This document shows positions 46,369 to 57,500 of a stretch of DNA of 64,000 bases, one piece after another; the stretch's first letter is position 1, and the number at the start of each line of letters is the position of its first letter. A program made the position numbers and the translations under genes. The stretch is from Ephydatia muelleri. Lineage: Eukaryota; Porifera; Demospongiae; Spongillida; Spongillidae. The stretch covers positions 15,335,486-15,399,485 of the forward strand of contig JABACO010000001.1 in assembly GCA_013339895.1 (NCBI GenBank), given 5' to 3'. A model generated the notes under the pieces. That model ran no database searches. It was given only the letters and a program-made list of their open reading frames with translations, and was not told the origin of the DNA.

Positions 46369-47393
46369 AGCAAGGGAGAGAGGAGATGGCGTGAAATTTG
46401 GGGAGGAGAGAAGGGGAGAAGGGGAGAGGGAGGATGTAGGAGGGGTAGAGGAGGGAGAGGAAGGAGGGGAGAGAGGGGTGAGGAGAGAGAGGAGGAGGGG
46501 AGAGATGAGGGACGGAAGGAGGGGAGAGCGGAGGAGGGGGAATGTGTGGGGGGGGGTAGCGGAGGTAGCTAGGAGGGGATCACTTACTGCTGCCCTGGTA
46601 TGCTTGGCTCCCCAATGAAGTGTGTGATGAGGATGTGTATGTGTGGAGATGTAGGTGTGCAAAGGTGAGTGCTTTTGTGCACACACATTAATTCAGTACA
46701 ACTACTGTACTGCAAATGCACACCTACAACTGCTATACATGTGGACACATCATAATCCATACAGAGATTGTCGACACACTCACACACACACAACACACAC
46801 ACCACACCACACACACACACTGTACTTTGCCAGGAGGTCCAGCCACACCTTCCTTCCATGTTATGGACACACAATTATTCCATATTCATAAAGCACACAT
46901 ACATGTACAAAGGGGGCCCATGTAGTACACAGGGGCCCCATTCAGTACACAGGAGGCCCATGCAGTATATACATATACACACCAATGCTATACCACACAT
47001 GTACGTAAACACATACAGGTGCTCCATCATTTCCATTGATGCTCTAACCCCTCCCATCCCCACCCTCCCATCCCCACCCTCCCATCCCCACCCTCCCATC
47101 CCCACCCTCCCATCCCCACCCTCCCATCCCCACCCTCCCATCCCCACCCTCCCATCCCCACCCTCCCATCCCCACCCTCCCATCCCCACCCTCCCATCCC
47201 ACCCTCCCATCCCACCACCCATGTACACAGTAGATAATGCTCTGGAGTGAGCAGTTGGAAGGGTGTGGTACAGAGTTTGGCACAAGGGAGATGCATGCAG
47301 TTTTTTTTTCATTCCTATCACTTGCCTCTCTTCTCCACCATCACTCATTACACCTCTCATCACCTTCACACCTTTATATCTTCTCTCATTCTC
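46369..47393. repeat. Large inverted repeat, right arm
   Basis: Reverse complement of 43470-44558. Its outer end stops about 40 bases before the acyl-CoA synthetase start codon. Contains a degenerate collagen-like exon (46829-46868, minus) and a 14-bp minisatellite (47043-47219). Confidence 0.85.
47043..47219. repeat. 14-bp minisatellite CCCATCCCCACCCT
   Basis: About twelve nearly identical units; the last ones shorten to CCCATCCCACC. C-rich on the plus strand, G-rich on the minus. Confidence 0.92.
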
Positions 47394-47431
47394 TTCCACC
47401 TAGCTGCCTCTTATCTGCTCTGTCCGGGAAG

Positions 47432-47743
47432 ATGACATCGTCACATCGGATTATGTCACTCCTCGCCATCACCAGGCACCTGATCAGGGGGGCGGGGCTG
47501 CACGGCACAACAGCTGCCCATCTTCGCGTCACAAGCGGTCCCATACCTCCGCCCATCGACCTCGTCGGACCGGACAGCGTGGTCCGGAGCCCGTACCCCC
47601 AACGTCCCCATTCCAGAGTGTGGCGTGTACCAGCATGTGTTCTTGCGGATTGAATCCAATGGCAGGAAGGTGGCCATCGTTGACGGCATATCGGGAAGGG
47701 AGTACTCCTTCAACCAACTCCATGAGTCCGTTGTCAGGAGAGC
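47432..47743 (+). pseudogene. First exon of an acyl-CoA synthetase (AMP-binding, 4CL/ACSF2-like), orphan
   Basis: From ATG (47432) the plus strand encodes an Arg/Ser-rich, acid-poor leader (MTSSHRIMSLLAITRHLIRG) that looks like a mitochondrial targeting peptide, then DSVVRSPYP. After a one-base frame change in a C run near 47599 it continues IPECGVYQHVFLRIE, NGRKVAIVDGISGREYSF and NQLHESVVRRA. That matches the N-terminus of 4-coumarate:CoA-ligase-like and ACSF2-like enzymes, which activate carboxylic acids as acyl-AMP and acyl-CoA. The frame then enters a 25-base G run with no GT donor. The AMP-binding core (the S-G-T-T-G-x-P-K type motif) is absent downstream. It is either a displaced exon or a real first exon damaged by homopolymer sequencing errors. 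Confidence 0.7.
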
Positions 47744-47768
47744 GGGGGGGGGGGGGGGGGGGGGGGGG
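47744..47768. repeat. Poly-G tract (25 bases)
   Basis: Uninterrupted G run directly at the end of the acyl-CoA synthetase exon. A likely site of sequencing or assembly error. Confidence 0.9.
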
Positions 47769-47858
47769 AAGGGAGATAGCAAGTGTAACTTTACGTATTC
47801 AACACATTCAAAAACCAGAGTCAGCATTACAGGCATATCCACCTATGCTCCTTATTAA

Positions 47859-48141
47859 ACTGCACCTGCACTGCCACCCTTCAAGGCTTGCCACTACACT
47901 CGCCACCCCTCAAGGCCAAGCCACTACACTCGCCACCCCTCAAGGCTTGGCTTGCCTTCATAACACTCTACTGTGCTGAGCTCCGATGAGAAATAATATT
48001 ATAGTTACTACACACATGCATTCCATAAGGCAAGACGCTCCCAAGTTAACATGACAACCGATCCAACAGTAGTTGGCATGCGGCCCCAGCCAATAGTGAG
48101 TAATGAGAGCTACACAACCAATACCAATCATTAGCTGCATG

Positions 48142-48178
<37 letters not shown>

Positions 48179-48402
48179 ACACACACATACACACACACTC
48201 ACCAGATGGTACAAGCCCCTCCCTCACAAGTAGAATCCAACATATATGTAAATGTAGCTGCAAGACTAACCTTTAGGCACACAAATACGAACAAACACAC
48301 ACACACAAACACACACACACACACACCATGGTACAAGCCCCTTTCTCACAAGTAATCCAACCTACATACATGTACATGTAACTGCAATACTAACAATAGT
48401 AT
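47859..48402. other. Noncoding with short repeats
   Basis: A ~32-bp tandem (CAAGGC-TTGCC-ACTACACTCGCCACCCCT type, 47880-47955), CA microsatellites (48146-48200, 48293-48325) and a duplicated block GGTACAAGCCCCT...TCACAAGTA (48209 and 48331). Confidence 0.6.
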
Positions 48403-48878
48403 AAGGAGAAGTAGTATAAGGGAGAAGGCCAACAGCAGTATAGGGAGAAGGCCAACAGCAGTATAGGGAGAAGGCCAACATCAGTATGGGGAGAAGGCCA
48501 ACAGCAGTATAGGGAGAAGGCCAACATCAGTATGGGGAGAAGGCCAACAGCAGTATGGGGAGAAGGCCAACAGCAGTATAGGGAGAAGGCCAACAGCAGT
48601 ATAGGGAGAAGGCTAACATCAGTATGGGGAGAAGGCCAACAGCAGTATAGGGAGAAGGCCAACATCAGTATAGGGAGAAGGCCAACAGCAGTATAGGGAG
48701 AAGGCCAACAGCAATATAGGGAGAAGGCCAACAGTATAGGGAGAAGGCCAACAGTATAGGGAGAAGGCCACCAGTAAAGGGAGAAGGCCAACAGTATGGG
48801 GAGAAAGCCAACAGTATAGGGAGAAGGCCACCAGTAAAGGGTGAAGGCCAACAGTATAGGGACAAGGCCAACAGGACT
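48403..48878. repeat. 19-22-bp minisatellite
   Basis: More than twenty units of GGGAGAAGGCCAACAGCAGTAT type, the last third shortened to about 19 bases (GGGAGAAGGCCAACAGTATA). The long open frames across it are a by-product of the repeat. Confidence 0.95.
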
Positions 48879-49899
48879 ATACCATATCCCCTCCTCTACT
48901 GTATGGACGATACTTGCCTGTTCTGCATACACTAAATAGTATACTCACCGAAACACCTGAAATCATGTAGAGCGTACATGTAGTTTGACCCGTTTAATGC
49001 GATGTGTAATTGATGCGCATCCATATCTCAATAAGATTGGTTGTCTTATGAGTTAGTTAACTGTTGTGCCATAATTGTAATGCAACTTTAAAATAATAAT
49101 GTTAAATTTTCAATAATAATAATGCGTCTCGACTGACAAAATCTACAGCCACTGATGGAAGGCTGAGTCTGACTCTTGTTAGGGCGAACGTCAGGGCAAT
49201 CTCTCCAGAACAATGTTGGACTTTAATTAATTTCTTAATTGTACATATTTATTTTAATGAGGTTACAAACAAATAAACACAGATACATAAATAAAACTAA
49301 TTAGGACCATTTATCGCTGTATATGGATTTCCGTATTTGAGTTGCCGTCCAACGTGGCAATGAAGCTTCTGTGTTGGGAGCAATTAAGATGGACAGTGAA
49401 GAGGAAGAGTTTTTAGTACAAAAATTGTTGTATTGTATGAGTGAGTGAGTGAGTGCGTTACGATAAGTATATGTTAGGTCGTGTTTTTGTTAGCCATATG
49501 TGTATGTATTCCTGTTATATTCGCTTTAAAATATTAAGTTACAGTGTATTACATGTAGGTCTTTGTTATCATTGTTATACATTTAGGCTTATGTGCATTT
49601 ATTCCCATTCGTGTATTCTGTTGTATATGTATTATTTCAATAATAATTATAATAACAACGCCACAGCCATCCTCTCCAGATGTTTTGTCCCTGACTATTA
49701 GCAATAGTAGGGTGCATTCATTTATCTTATTATAATTGTATAATTGTATTATTGTATACATCTTAATTAGGTATGAAAAATAACATTTTATGACATAATA
49801 AAATAAATAGTACTATTATTATTATTGGGAAATAACTGAAACAACAAACTATTAGACTACAGTCCAGGTTAACTCCTCCACTTCCACCAGCATTTATTC
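48879..49899. other. AT-rich intergenic sequence
   Basis: No coding or RNA signal recognised. Confidence 0.4.
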
Positions 49900-50000
49900 C
49901 AGACTAAACCTTTCCCTTGTGCGCTCGAATGCCACAGCATTTCTTGCAAGGGCAGGTCCCCGTGCTAAAGTCTCAGACAACACACAATTATTAAAAGAGA
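49900..50000 (+). mobile_element. Non-LTR retrotransposon 3'-end fragment (plus)
   Basis: Encodes LNLSLVRSNATAFLARAG, the C-terminal tail of the same protein family as the fragment below (which reads LNLTLVSCNARALLSRA). It faces the minus-strand fragment tail to tail across about 45 bases of A-rich sequence. Confidence 0.55.
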
Positions 50001-50046
50001 GAATAAAACAAAAAAACAAAACAAAAAAAAAAAGAAAAACACACAC

Positions 50047-50330
50047 ACAAAACATTTTCAGCCCTCGCCCACTGAATGCTGAAACCTAGCACGGGATAGC
50101 AAGGCTCTGGCATTGCAGCTAACTAAGGTGAGGTTCAGTCTCTCATAGATGCTTGTAATGGCCTTTGACTTGCTGCACTGCAACTGCAAAGCCAGATGGG
50201 CAGCCAGCCGAGAAATGGAACCCTGAGCTTCCACACCCCAACAACCATAGGTCTCCTCTACCCAACCCAACTCTGTGCACTTGGAATCATTGGCATTGTG
50301 CTTGCGCACTTCAGCCTTTCCAGCTGCTTT
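50047..50330 (-). mobile_element. Non-LTR retrotransposon 3'-end fragment (minus)
   Basis: Minus strand reads HNANDSKCTELGWV then ETYGCWGVEAQGSISRLAAH and SIYERLNLTLVSCNARALL. It is a divergent relative of the C-terminus at 30.45-30.69 kb with a small deletion after G-W-V. 5'-truncated. Confidence 0.7.
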
Positions 50331-51007
50331 TATACATTACATAAATGTGAAAACCTTATAAGAAATCATCACCTGGACCATCCTTACAGCCTGCACACCT
50401 TGCTAGCAGAGCTCTAGGATTTGCCCGTACCATAGTTATGCTCAGATTTCCATACAGTCGGGTGATAGCCTGGGATTTGGAACAACGCAGCTGACAAGTT
50501 AAACGTGATCCAAGAATATAATAGCAACAATATTTGATAACATGTGCTGCATGTCAATTATGAGTTAACAAGTATCAGCATTTATTAGCATAGCACAGGA
50601 TGACTAGCTGTGCATGTATTGCTATCGATTTTAAAGCCAGCCTGCAAAATGCCTTTCTGGATAAAGTTGAAAATAATGATGGCTCATGTGCGACAAGAAA
50701 TCTTTAGCCATGAGATATTAATGATAGTATAGAGGGAAAGAATAATTATGAGAAAGAACCAATGTTGGTACTAGGGAGAGTGATTGATGCTATGAGGGAA
50801 GGAGCCTACAATAGATCCAGTGATGGTGTGGATGTAGGGCCCAGTGATGACCTAAATGAAAGGTTTAGTGATGGTGTGTAAGAATCGATATCACCAATTG
50901 TACAACAGTAGCACCCAGTCATGATGTAAATGAAGGCTTAGAGATGGTGTGGGAAGAATGGCTATCGATATCACCAATCTGTTTGCACTAACTGTCAACT
51001 CTTGGCT
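50331..51007. other. Downstream region of gene A
   Basis: Contains a short imperfect tandem duplication (50860-50985; GATGGTGTG...AGAATCGATATCACCAAT type). No gene recognised. Confidence 0.4.
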
Positions 51008-51075
51008 TTTATTAGCCCTGGATCAGAGTAAGGCTCAACACTGGGAATGATAAAGCCATGCACATGTCAACAGCC
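51000..51075 (-). pseudogene. Decayed duplicate of gene A transmembrane exon start
   Basis: Minus strand reads GFIIPSVEPYSDPGL, clearly related to [15 protein letters not shown] in the real exon (51614-51789), then reaches a stop. Upstream splice context is not conserved. A remnant, or conceivably an alternative terminal exon that would yield a soluble protein. Confidence 0.5.
51008..51013 (-). promoter_or_regulatory. Candidate polyadenylation signal of gene A
   Basis: AATAAA on the minus strand about 325 bases after the gene A stop. It lies within a decayed duplicate of the transmembrane exon. Confidence 0.45.
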
Positions 51076-51336
51076 CACTTCACAAGAACGATCAAACAGT
51101 CAGATGCAAGTTGAACGTTATTTGTTCAGTGCGGTTGCTCTTATATAGTCTATTCTGCTTCAGTTAAAGTAAAATCTAATTGCAACCACAGAGATGCAAA
51201 TGGGAACATGAAACTACGTCACTTATGTAATGTAATGAATCATAAAGTTCAGTGTACCTAGAAGTACACACCTGCATAAGTAATAACTACTGTCAAGTTC
51301 CATATCTCACTCTCTGAGGGGTGATGTTCTAGAAAT

Positions 51337-51544
51337 TTACAGAACAGCGACGTCATTAGTGTTAGAAATTTCTTTCGTGGCATCAGAGGAAGTTGCAATC
51401 TCATTCGCAGAGCCCGGCACTTCCTTGGTAAAATCTTCAGGCTCTTGAAGAGTCGCATACTCATTGTTGATATCCATGTGTTCTGTCAATTCCCCCGTCA
51501 TGGACATTCCCTCTGCTGTGGTTACATCATACTTGTGTTTTTTA
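51337..51544 (-). CDS. Gene A last exon: cytoplasmic tail
   Basis: 208 bases including the TAA at 51337-51339. After the helix the tail begins [14 protein letters not shown], continues [17 protein letters not shown] and ends in an Asn/Thr/Asp-rich stretch ending DVAVL. E-Y-A-T-L fits a Y-x-x-hydrophobic (ITIM-like or sorting) motif, but the -2 residue is Asn, not the classical ITIM residue. The C-terminal V-A-V-L ending could be a PDZ ligand. Both readings are inference. Confidence 0.82.
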
Positions 51545-54500
51545 CTATAATGTGTTATTCAAAGAGGAATGTAATGAAGTATTCTGCATACATTAAAGAA
51601 TTGGTCTACTTACTAGCAGCAGCATACGATGAACAGCGCTAAAACAATAACTGCAATTATAGTAGCAGCTACAACTGGCACGACAATTGAAGCAATTGTC
51701 CCCTCCAGACTCAATTTGAATGCTGGCTCAGAGTATGGTGCAACACTGGCAATGCTGAAGCCATTATCAGCCAATGTGTTGGTTCTTTCCTAATTAAGTG
51801 CATTTAACAAGCATTACCTTTACACTTCAAGATTGGTATTGCACTTACTGTGAGTGCCTGTGTGACAACTGCAGCACTTAGCACAGTGCTGTACGTCTGT
51901 GCCTGCATTGTGATCATGAGACCAGCAGGAACGTTTGAGACTTTCCTGATTGTCACAATGTAATGAGCATTTGTTTCCTGCCTGCAAGTTGGTGCACTGT
52001 AATATGGTACACAGTGTATATTGTCTACCTTGAACATCTGCCACTGTTGCAATACAATTCTAAAATATCTTGAACTGCTTTCACAAATTTAATTTCAACA
52101 TCTGGGATGAACTGTGTGGCAAAGTACTTATGATAGTAATGCACCATATATGTCAATTTTACTGTACAGTTTCGACAGTATATCCAGAAAGAGTGACTGC
52201 CACAGTATTTAGAGTTGCCGGAAAAACTGTGCAATAAGAAAGAGTGATTGAAATTGTGCAAGTAGTACTTACGCATGTTCTATAACTGGTGGTAAATTAT
52301 GCTGTAGAGACTAGCTAGATTTAATTGCAAATAGAGAGACATTTAAGTTATTGAAAAACCTGAACAAGTCTTCATGTCAACATCTAGTATAGAGCCAGGG
52401 CTGCAAGAGCAGATGTAACTTCCATTGGTGTTGGTGCAGACTTGCTGGCTGCATGCTTCTGCATTCAAGCACTCATTGATATCTTTATGAAGTAACCATT
52501 TCTATGACAGTACATTTGTGTGACATTACTTATTCCTTTCTCTTACCAATGCATGTACTGCTGTCTGAATCTAGCTGATAACCAAGCATACAGGAGCACA
52601 ATACATGGCTTCCATTCATGCCGATACAAGTGTGTGAGCAGCCTCCATTTTTGGATGTGCACAGGTTAACATCTATTAGTATAATAATGAAATGATATGC
52701 CATGAATTGTATTTTATTTGGAACACTTACAGCTGCAGGTTTTGCGATTAGCCTCCAAGTAATAACCAGCAGTGCAATTGCAAGTGTAACTTCCAGCAGT
52801 GTTGATACATTGTTGTGAGCAGTTTCCATTACTAGAAGCACATTCATTGATATCTGCAGCAGAAAACCATAATTAACTCTTAGATCTTTGATATATTCTG
52901 TGTACGAATAGGCAGTGATATGAGTTAGAATTTGGTTTTTCAGTTTATTGTTGATTTTTCATCTACTAAGATGATGCATATGTACAAGCTGTAATGCAAA
53001 ATAAACAAAGATAATTCCATTTATGAACTGGTAAATTATTCAATTCGAGTCCTTGCTGAAACAATTCCTACAATTTGATAGTTTGTCTCCCCCACTACAC
53101 AACACTTGTGACAATTGTTGTGATGTCTATCAGACCACATCAGTGAAACGAAGTTTTATTTGGTTGGTATTATGAGTGCTCAGAACACATGCTGATTAAT
53201 TTCAAGGCATCAGTATCATAATTTTAGATGTGCATATTGTAGTGCTACAGTACCCAATAAATAAAGAATAATATTATATTAGAAATATGATATAAATGTT
53301 TTTCAACGGTATATTTATGGTAATATTATTTTGATGTACATGTCAACTAATTGTGTGCTTTGCACAAAGGGGAACAGAATAACAACTCACCTTTGCAAGT
53401 ATGGCTGTCTATATCAAGTGTGTATCCAGTGTTACAAGAGCATATGTACTTTCCAACCGTGTTGTTGCATAATTGTGTACAACCACTTGTCCCAAGCACG
53501 CACTCATTGATGTCTAATTGTTAGATGAATGAATGAAAATATTTGCAAACATTACATTTGATTATTGCTTTTAGCATGAGCGAATAATACACAGTGATGA
53601 CACTAACCATTGCATGTACGGTTGTCTGAGTCCAATGAGTAGCCCTCATTGCAAAAGCACCTGTAGCTGCCAACTGTGTTGTTGCATAACTGAGTGCAGC
53701 CACTTCTTCCAAGCACACACTCATTGATGTCTAATTGTTGGATGGAAAGCGTGTCAGAATATGTACGAAGAGACTATTAATCTTTTTTGTTGCACGGCCT
53801 GCTCCGCTAAATCATAAAGTAATTAAAGAACAGGCCTCATTAATTTGCCCCGGATTGAAATTGTTTGAACTTACCCCCAAGTAAAAAGTGATCTTACATG
53901 CATAACCCAAGAAACGTATGAAACTGCAATGCAAGCCTAGTGACACGTGCAACAAACGCAGCTCCACGCAATGACAAGACCTGTGCAGGAATCAGGAGTC
54001 TTGGCCCAAACGTCTGAAAAAAGGGGTGTCCCTAAGTACCGGCGTCCCTAAGAACAGTATGTGTACGAGATGCGCTAGAGAAGGTTTGGGCAGGAAGAAA
54101 CGATAGATCACTTAAGAGTACGGCGACTAAGCCATGTAAAGAACGTGCAGCAAAATGTGCCACGTTGCAGATACAGGGAACTATACGCAATCATACCAAG
54201 CTGCTGATGACCACTGTACCCGAGGAGGGACATTGATGAGACGAACACTAGCTGTGCGTATCAATGCCAATCTGACCAAGCAGTTGCAAGAAGGTAATCT
54301 GAGCAATTACTTTCGTATTTAGCACCCTTGTACAAGATTGATGGGAGTCAATTGCCTCCTCATAAACAGAATAAGCCATCTCAATAAGATTATATCACGA
54401 GTATAACATTGGCATCGTTTATTACAATGACATTTGGCCACATTTCAGCAGTTTCTTCACCCCGCTGTTTGAGCGCATCAGTATATTATCCACCCATGCA

Positions 54501-57500
54501 TAGCGTGCAACGATCATGAATATGCAAACAAGCAGAATTGAGAGAACGTATTGAAACGTAAAATAAAAATAAATAATCTACTGTACAATAGCATATACGT
54601 TACTTTGTAACAAATTAAAACAAACTGTTATTTTTGTTTGTAAGTGTATAGGAGTAATTCCTGCAACTTGTATACATGTATATCGATCACATTCCTCTAA
54701 ATTGGTGTAGGCAAAGTTATATTCGGTGCTCCATGATTTAGTGCATAGCAGCATGACTTTATTTATTATCAATCACACCCTCTCCACCGGTACTCAGCTA
54801 CCATGGAACCATGTTACGTCACAGTTACGTCACTCACCGTTGCATGTATGGCTGTTTGCATCTAGTGTGTATCCCGTGCTGCAAGAGCATGTGTAGCTCC
54901 CAATGGTGTTGTTGCATAATTGTGTGCAGCCACTTGTCCAAAGCACGCATTCATTGATGTCTAATTGTTGGATGGAACGCATGTCAGTATAAATGCAGGT
55001 GCAAAACTTGTACCTTCAGCACTCACCATCGCACGTACGATTGTCAGCATGAAGAGTGTATCCAGTGTTACAAGAGCATATGTAGCTTCCAACCGTGTTG
55101 TTGCATAATTGTGTACAACCACTTGTCCCAAGCACACACTCATTGATGTCTAAATCTTCGGTTAATGCATGTCAATATATGATAGCACAATACAAGGCTT
55201 CCATTTATGCTGGCGCATGTGTATGAACAGCCTCTAATTTAGAAGTTTCATGCATAAGTTAAGATCCATGTTTTGAATTTAGTATCGGTTGTGCGCGTGT
55301 GTGTGAGGTAGTGGTTCTACGAGATAATGACCTTAGTGGATTAATGTTGATAACATAAAACTCATTGCTATAACTTATGAATAGTTAACGCTATCGACTT
55401 CCTATTTCACTTTGTCCTACACCATTTCATTATTATGTATAGTGCCGACGTTACGAGGGCCGTTACCACATTACGTTTTAAACCTTCACATCTTAATGTA
55501 GGAGTGTTCAAATCTCTTCAATTTCGGTGTTTACGTAAAGGGGTCATATGACTATTTATTTATTTAGTTTGTTAATTTGTATCCTATCTGTTACGGAGAC
55601 ACTGTTAATGCACATTTTCCCGCTCGATTCTGCCAAAAATTTTCTCCATGCATTAAATTGGACGCGATATGCCAAAATGATTGGCGCGAAACGACCAGGA
55701 AAATGTCCATCAACTTCGCACAGCAGTATCTCCGTAATGTATTTAAAAAATAATAACGAAAAGAACAAGACACCTCTACGTACACACCAAAATTTGAAAC
55801 GATGTGAACGCTCCTACCTAAAAATGTTGAGGTGTTTTGAACCAGATGGGGTATCGGAACTCATAACCTCGGCACTATGATTGTGCATGACATAGTGAAA
55901 TGATGTAGGACGAAGATTTGAAAATAGGGAACCGATAGCGTTAACCGTTGATAAGTTATTGTAAATATGAATCCACAAGGGTCATTATCCCACAGAGCGT
56001 TCCATATCACATCAGTGTAAAATTTCATCGCTTGCCACCACACCCTTATGTAAGAGGTGAAATATTTACAGCACTTTGCATAATTAAGCACTTCCATGAT
56101 GAACTGTGGAACACACTCAGTATCATAATCACTTGTTATTGTCTTTAAGATCGTATTTTATACAGCTCTTCCATGCACCACTACACTAATTTAGTCCCAA
56201 ACAAAACACATGGTCCAATTGGTAATGTACAGCTTAGCCCTAGGTAGAAAGTGGCTGCAGTATGTTCGTTATATAAAATATTGGTACGCAAATTCAACTG
56301 CATGCCATTTTTTATGTACTTACAAATGGGCTAATGACATTGATCTCTCACACTTGTGTGCCAGAGTAGAGTGTATTTTACAGATGCGATGTTCAATGAA
56401 TATACATGTACAAAGTAGCAGAAATTTTTTTTTTTACACTTGTATTTTCATATAGTGCGAGGGTATTTATATTGGGTAGAAATAGGGTCGGTAGCCGGTT
56501 TTTAAACAATTTAGTCCTTTTAGATCGTAGTTGTGGATCATTTCCGTAATTCGACGTTACAGATTTGCTGGGGATTAGAACATGTGTGGGATGAAAATGA
56601 ACTAAGGTTCTCAGTGCATGGGGTTTAGGTGGCATTGAGTTCTGCTGTACGCAACATAGCTGGTTTACATCTCTATGTTCATATGCATAAAACAAGATTT
56701 TATACTTAGGTCTATTATGTGCACACGCAAATCTCTTGAGTGAGCACACATTGAGCAAAGCACCAAAATCCCGCAGCTACATTTATGCAAGAAAGTCTCT
56801 GTGACAATAGGCAAATATGTTAAACGTACAATTATTACTGAAGCAAGATGAGATGTAATTAAAACTTACTGCACCCAATTTCATCTGTCCTGTTAACGCA
56901 GTCAGGGAAGCCATCACATCGCCAGGAAGCTGGAATACATTGTCCATTTGAGCATCTAAATTGGCTTGACGTACAATCTATGCATTGGAATTGATAACAA
57001 TTTAGTTACTACACAGATGCTTTACATTGATACCATAATCCAACTCTTGATTTCTCAATTTCATACTATACATGTAGCTGATCAGAAATAATCCTTTTTT
57101 TAACAGAAAATGATGCAGTTAGTTCTCCAATAACATATGTCGTTAAAAATATATACCAGTATACGTAGATTGGTATGATGGCAATAATTTCTGGTAACTG
57201 TACATTGAAGTTCAGTATGTAGTTATAAGGCGAGTATTCTTGCAATTCAATATTGTTGAATTACATCTACATGTAGATCACACATTAAAAAAATCCTTTA
57301 TTAAAGCTGTAATGTTAACAAAGTTGTCCATAAACTCTCCGATTCATTAGAGAATTTCCTACCATATTAGAAAGTACGGAGTGAGGCAAACTTGGCATTT
57401 TATTGGATGTACTCAAAATGACCATGATGCGAGCAATGCTCAAGGTTTCAAACCTGTGTAAAGTATTTAATTAATCAATTAGCGTGCCAGTTATTGGAAT

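Noticed and set aside
48403..48878. Regular short repeats suggestive of a CRISPR array
   Set aside because: Units are contiguous with no unique spacers and the DNA is eukaryotic.
48390..48932. 180-codon minus-strand frame (repeating L-P-I-L-L-A-F-S-L-Y)
   Set aside because: Translation of a 19-22-bp minisatellite. No start context or non-repeat sequence supports a protein.
55548..55880. 110-codon plus-strand frame
   Set aside because: Lies entirely inside the foldback element, whose arms produce similar frames on both strands.
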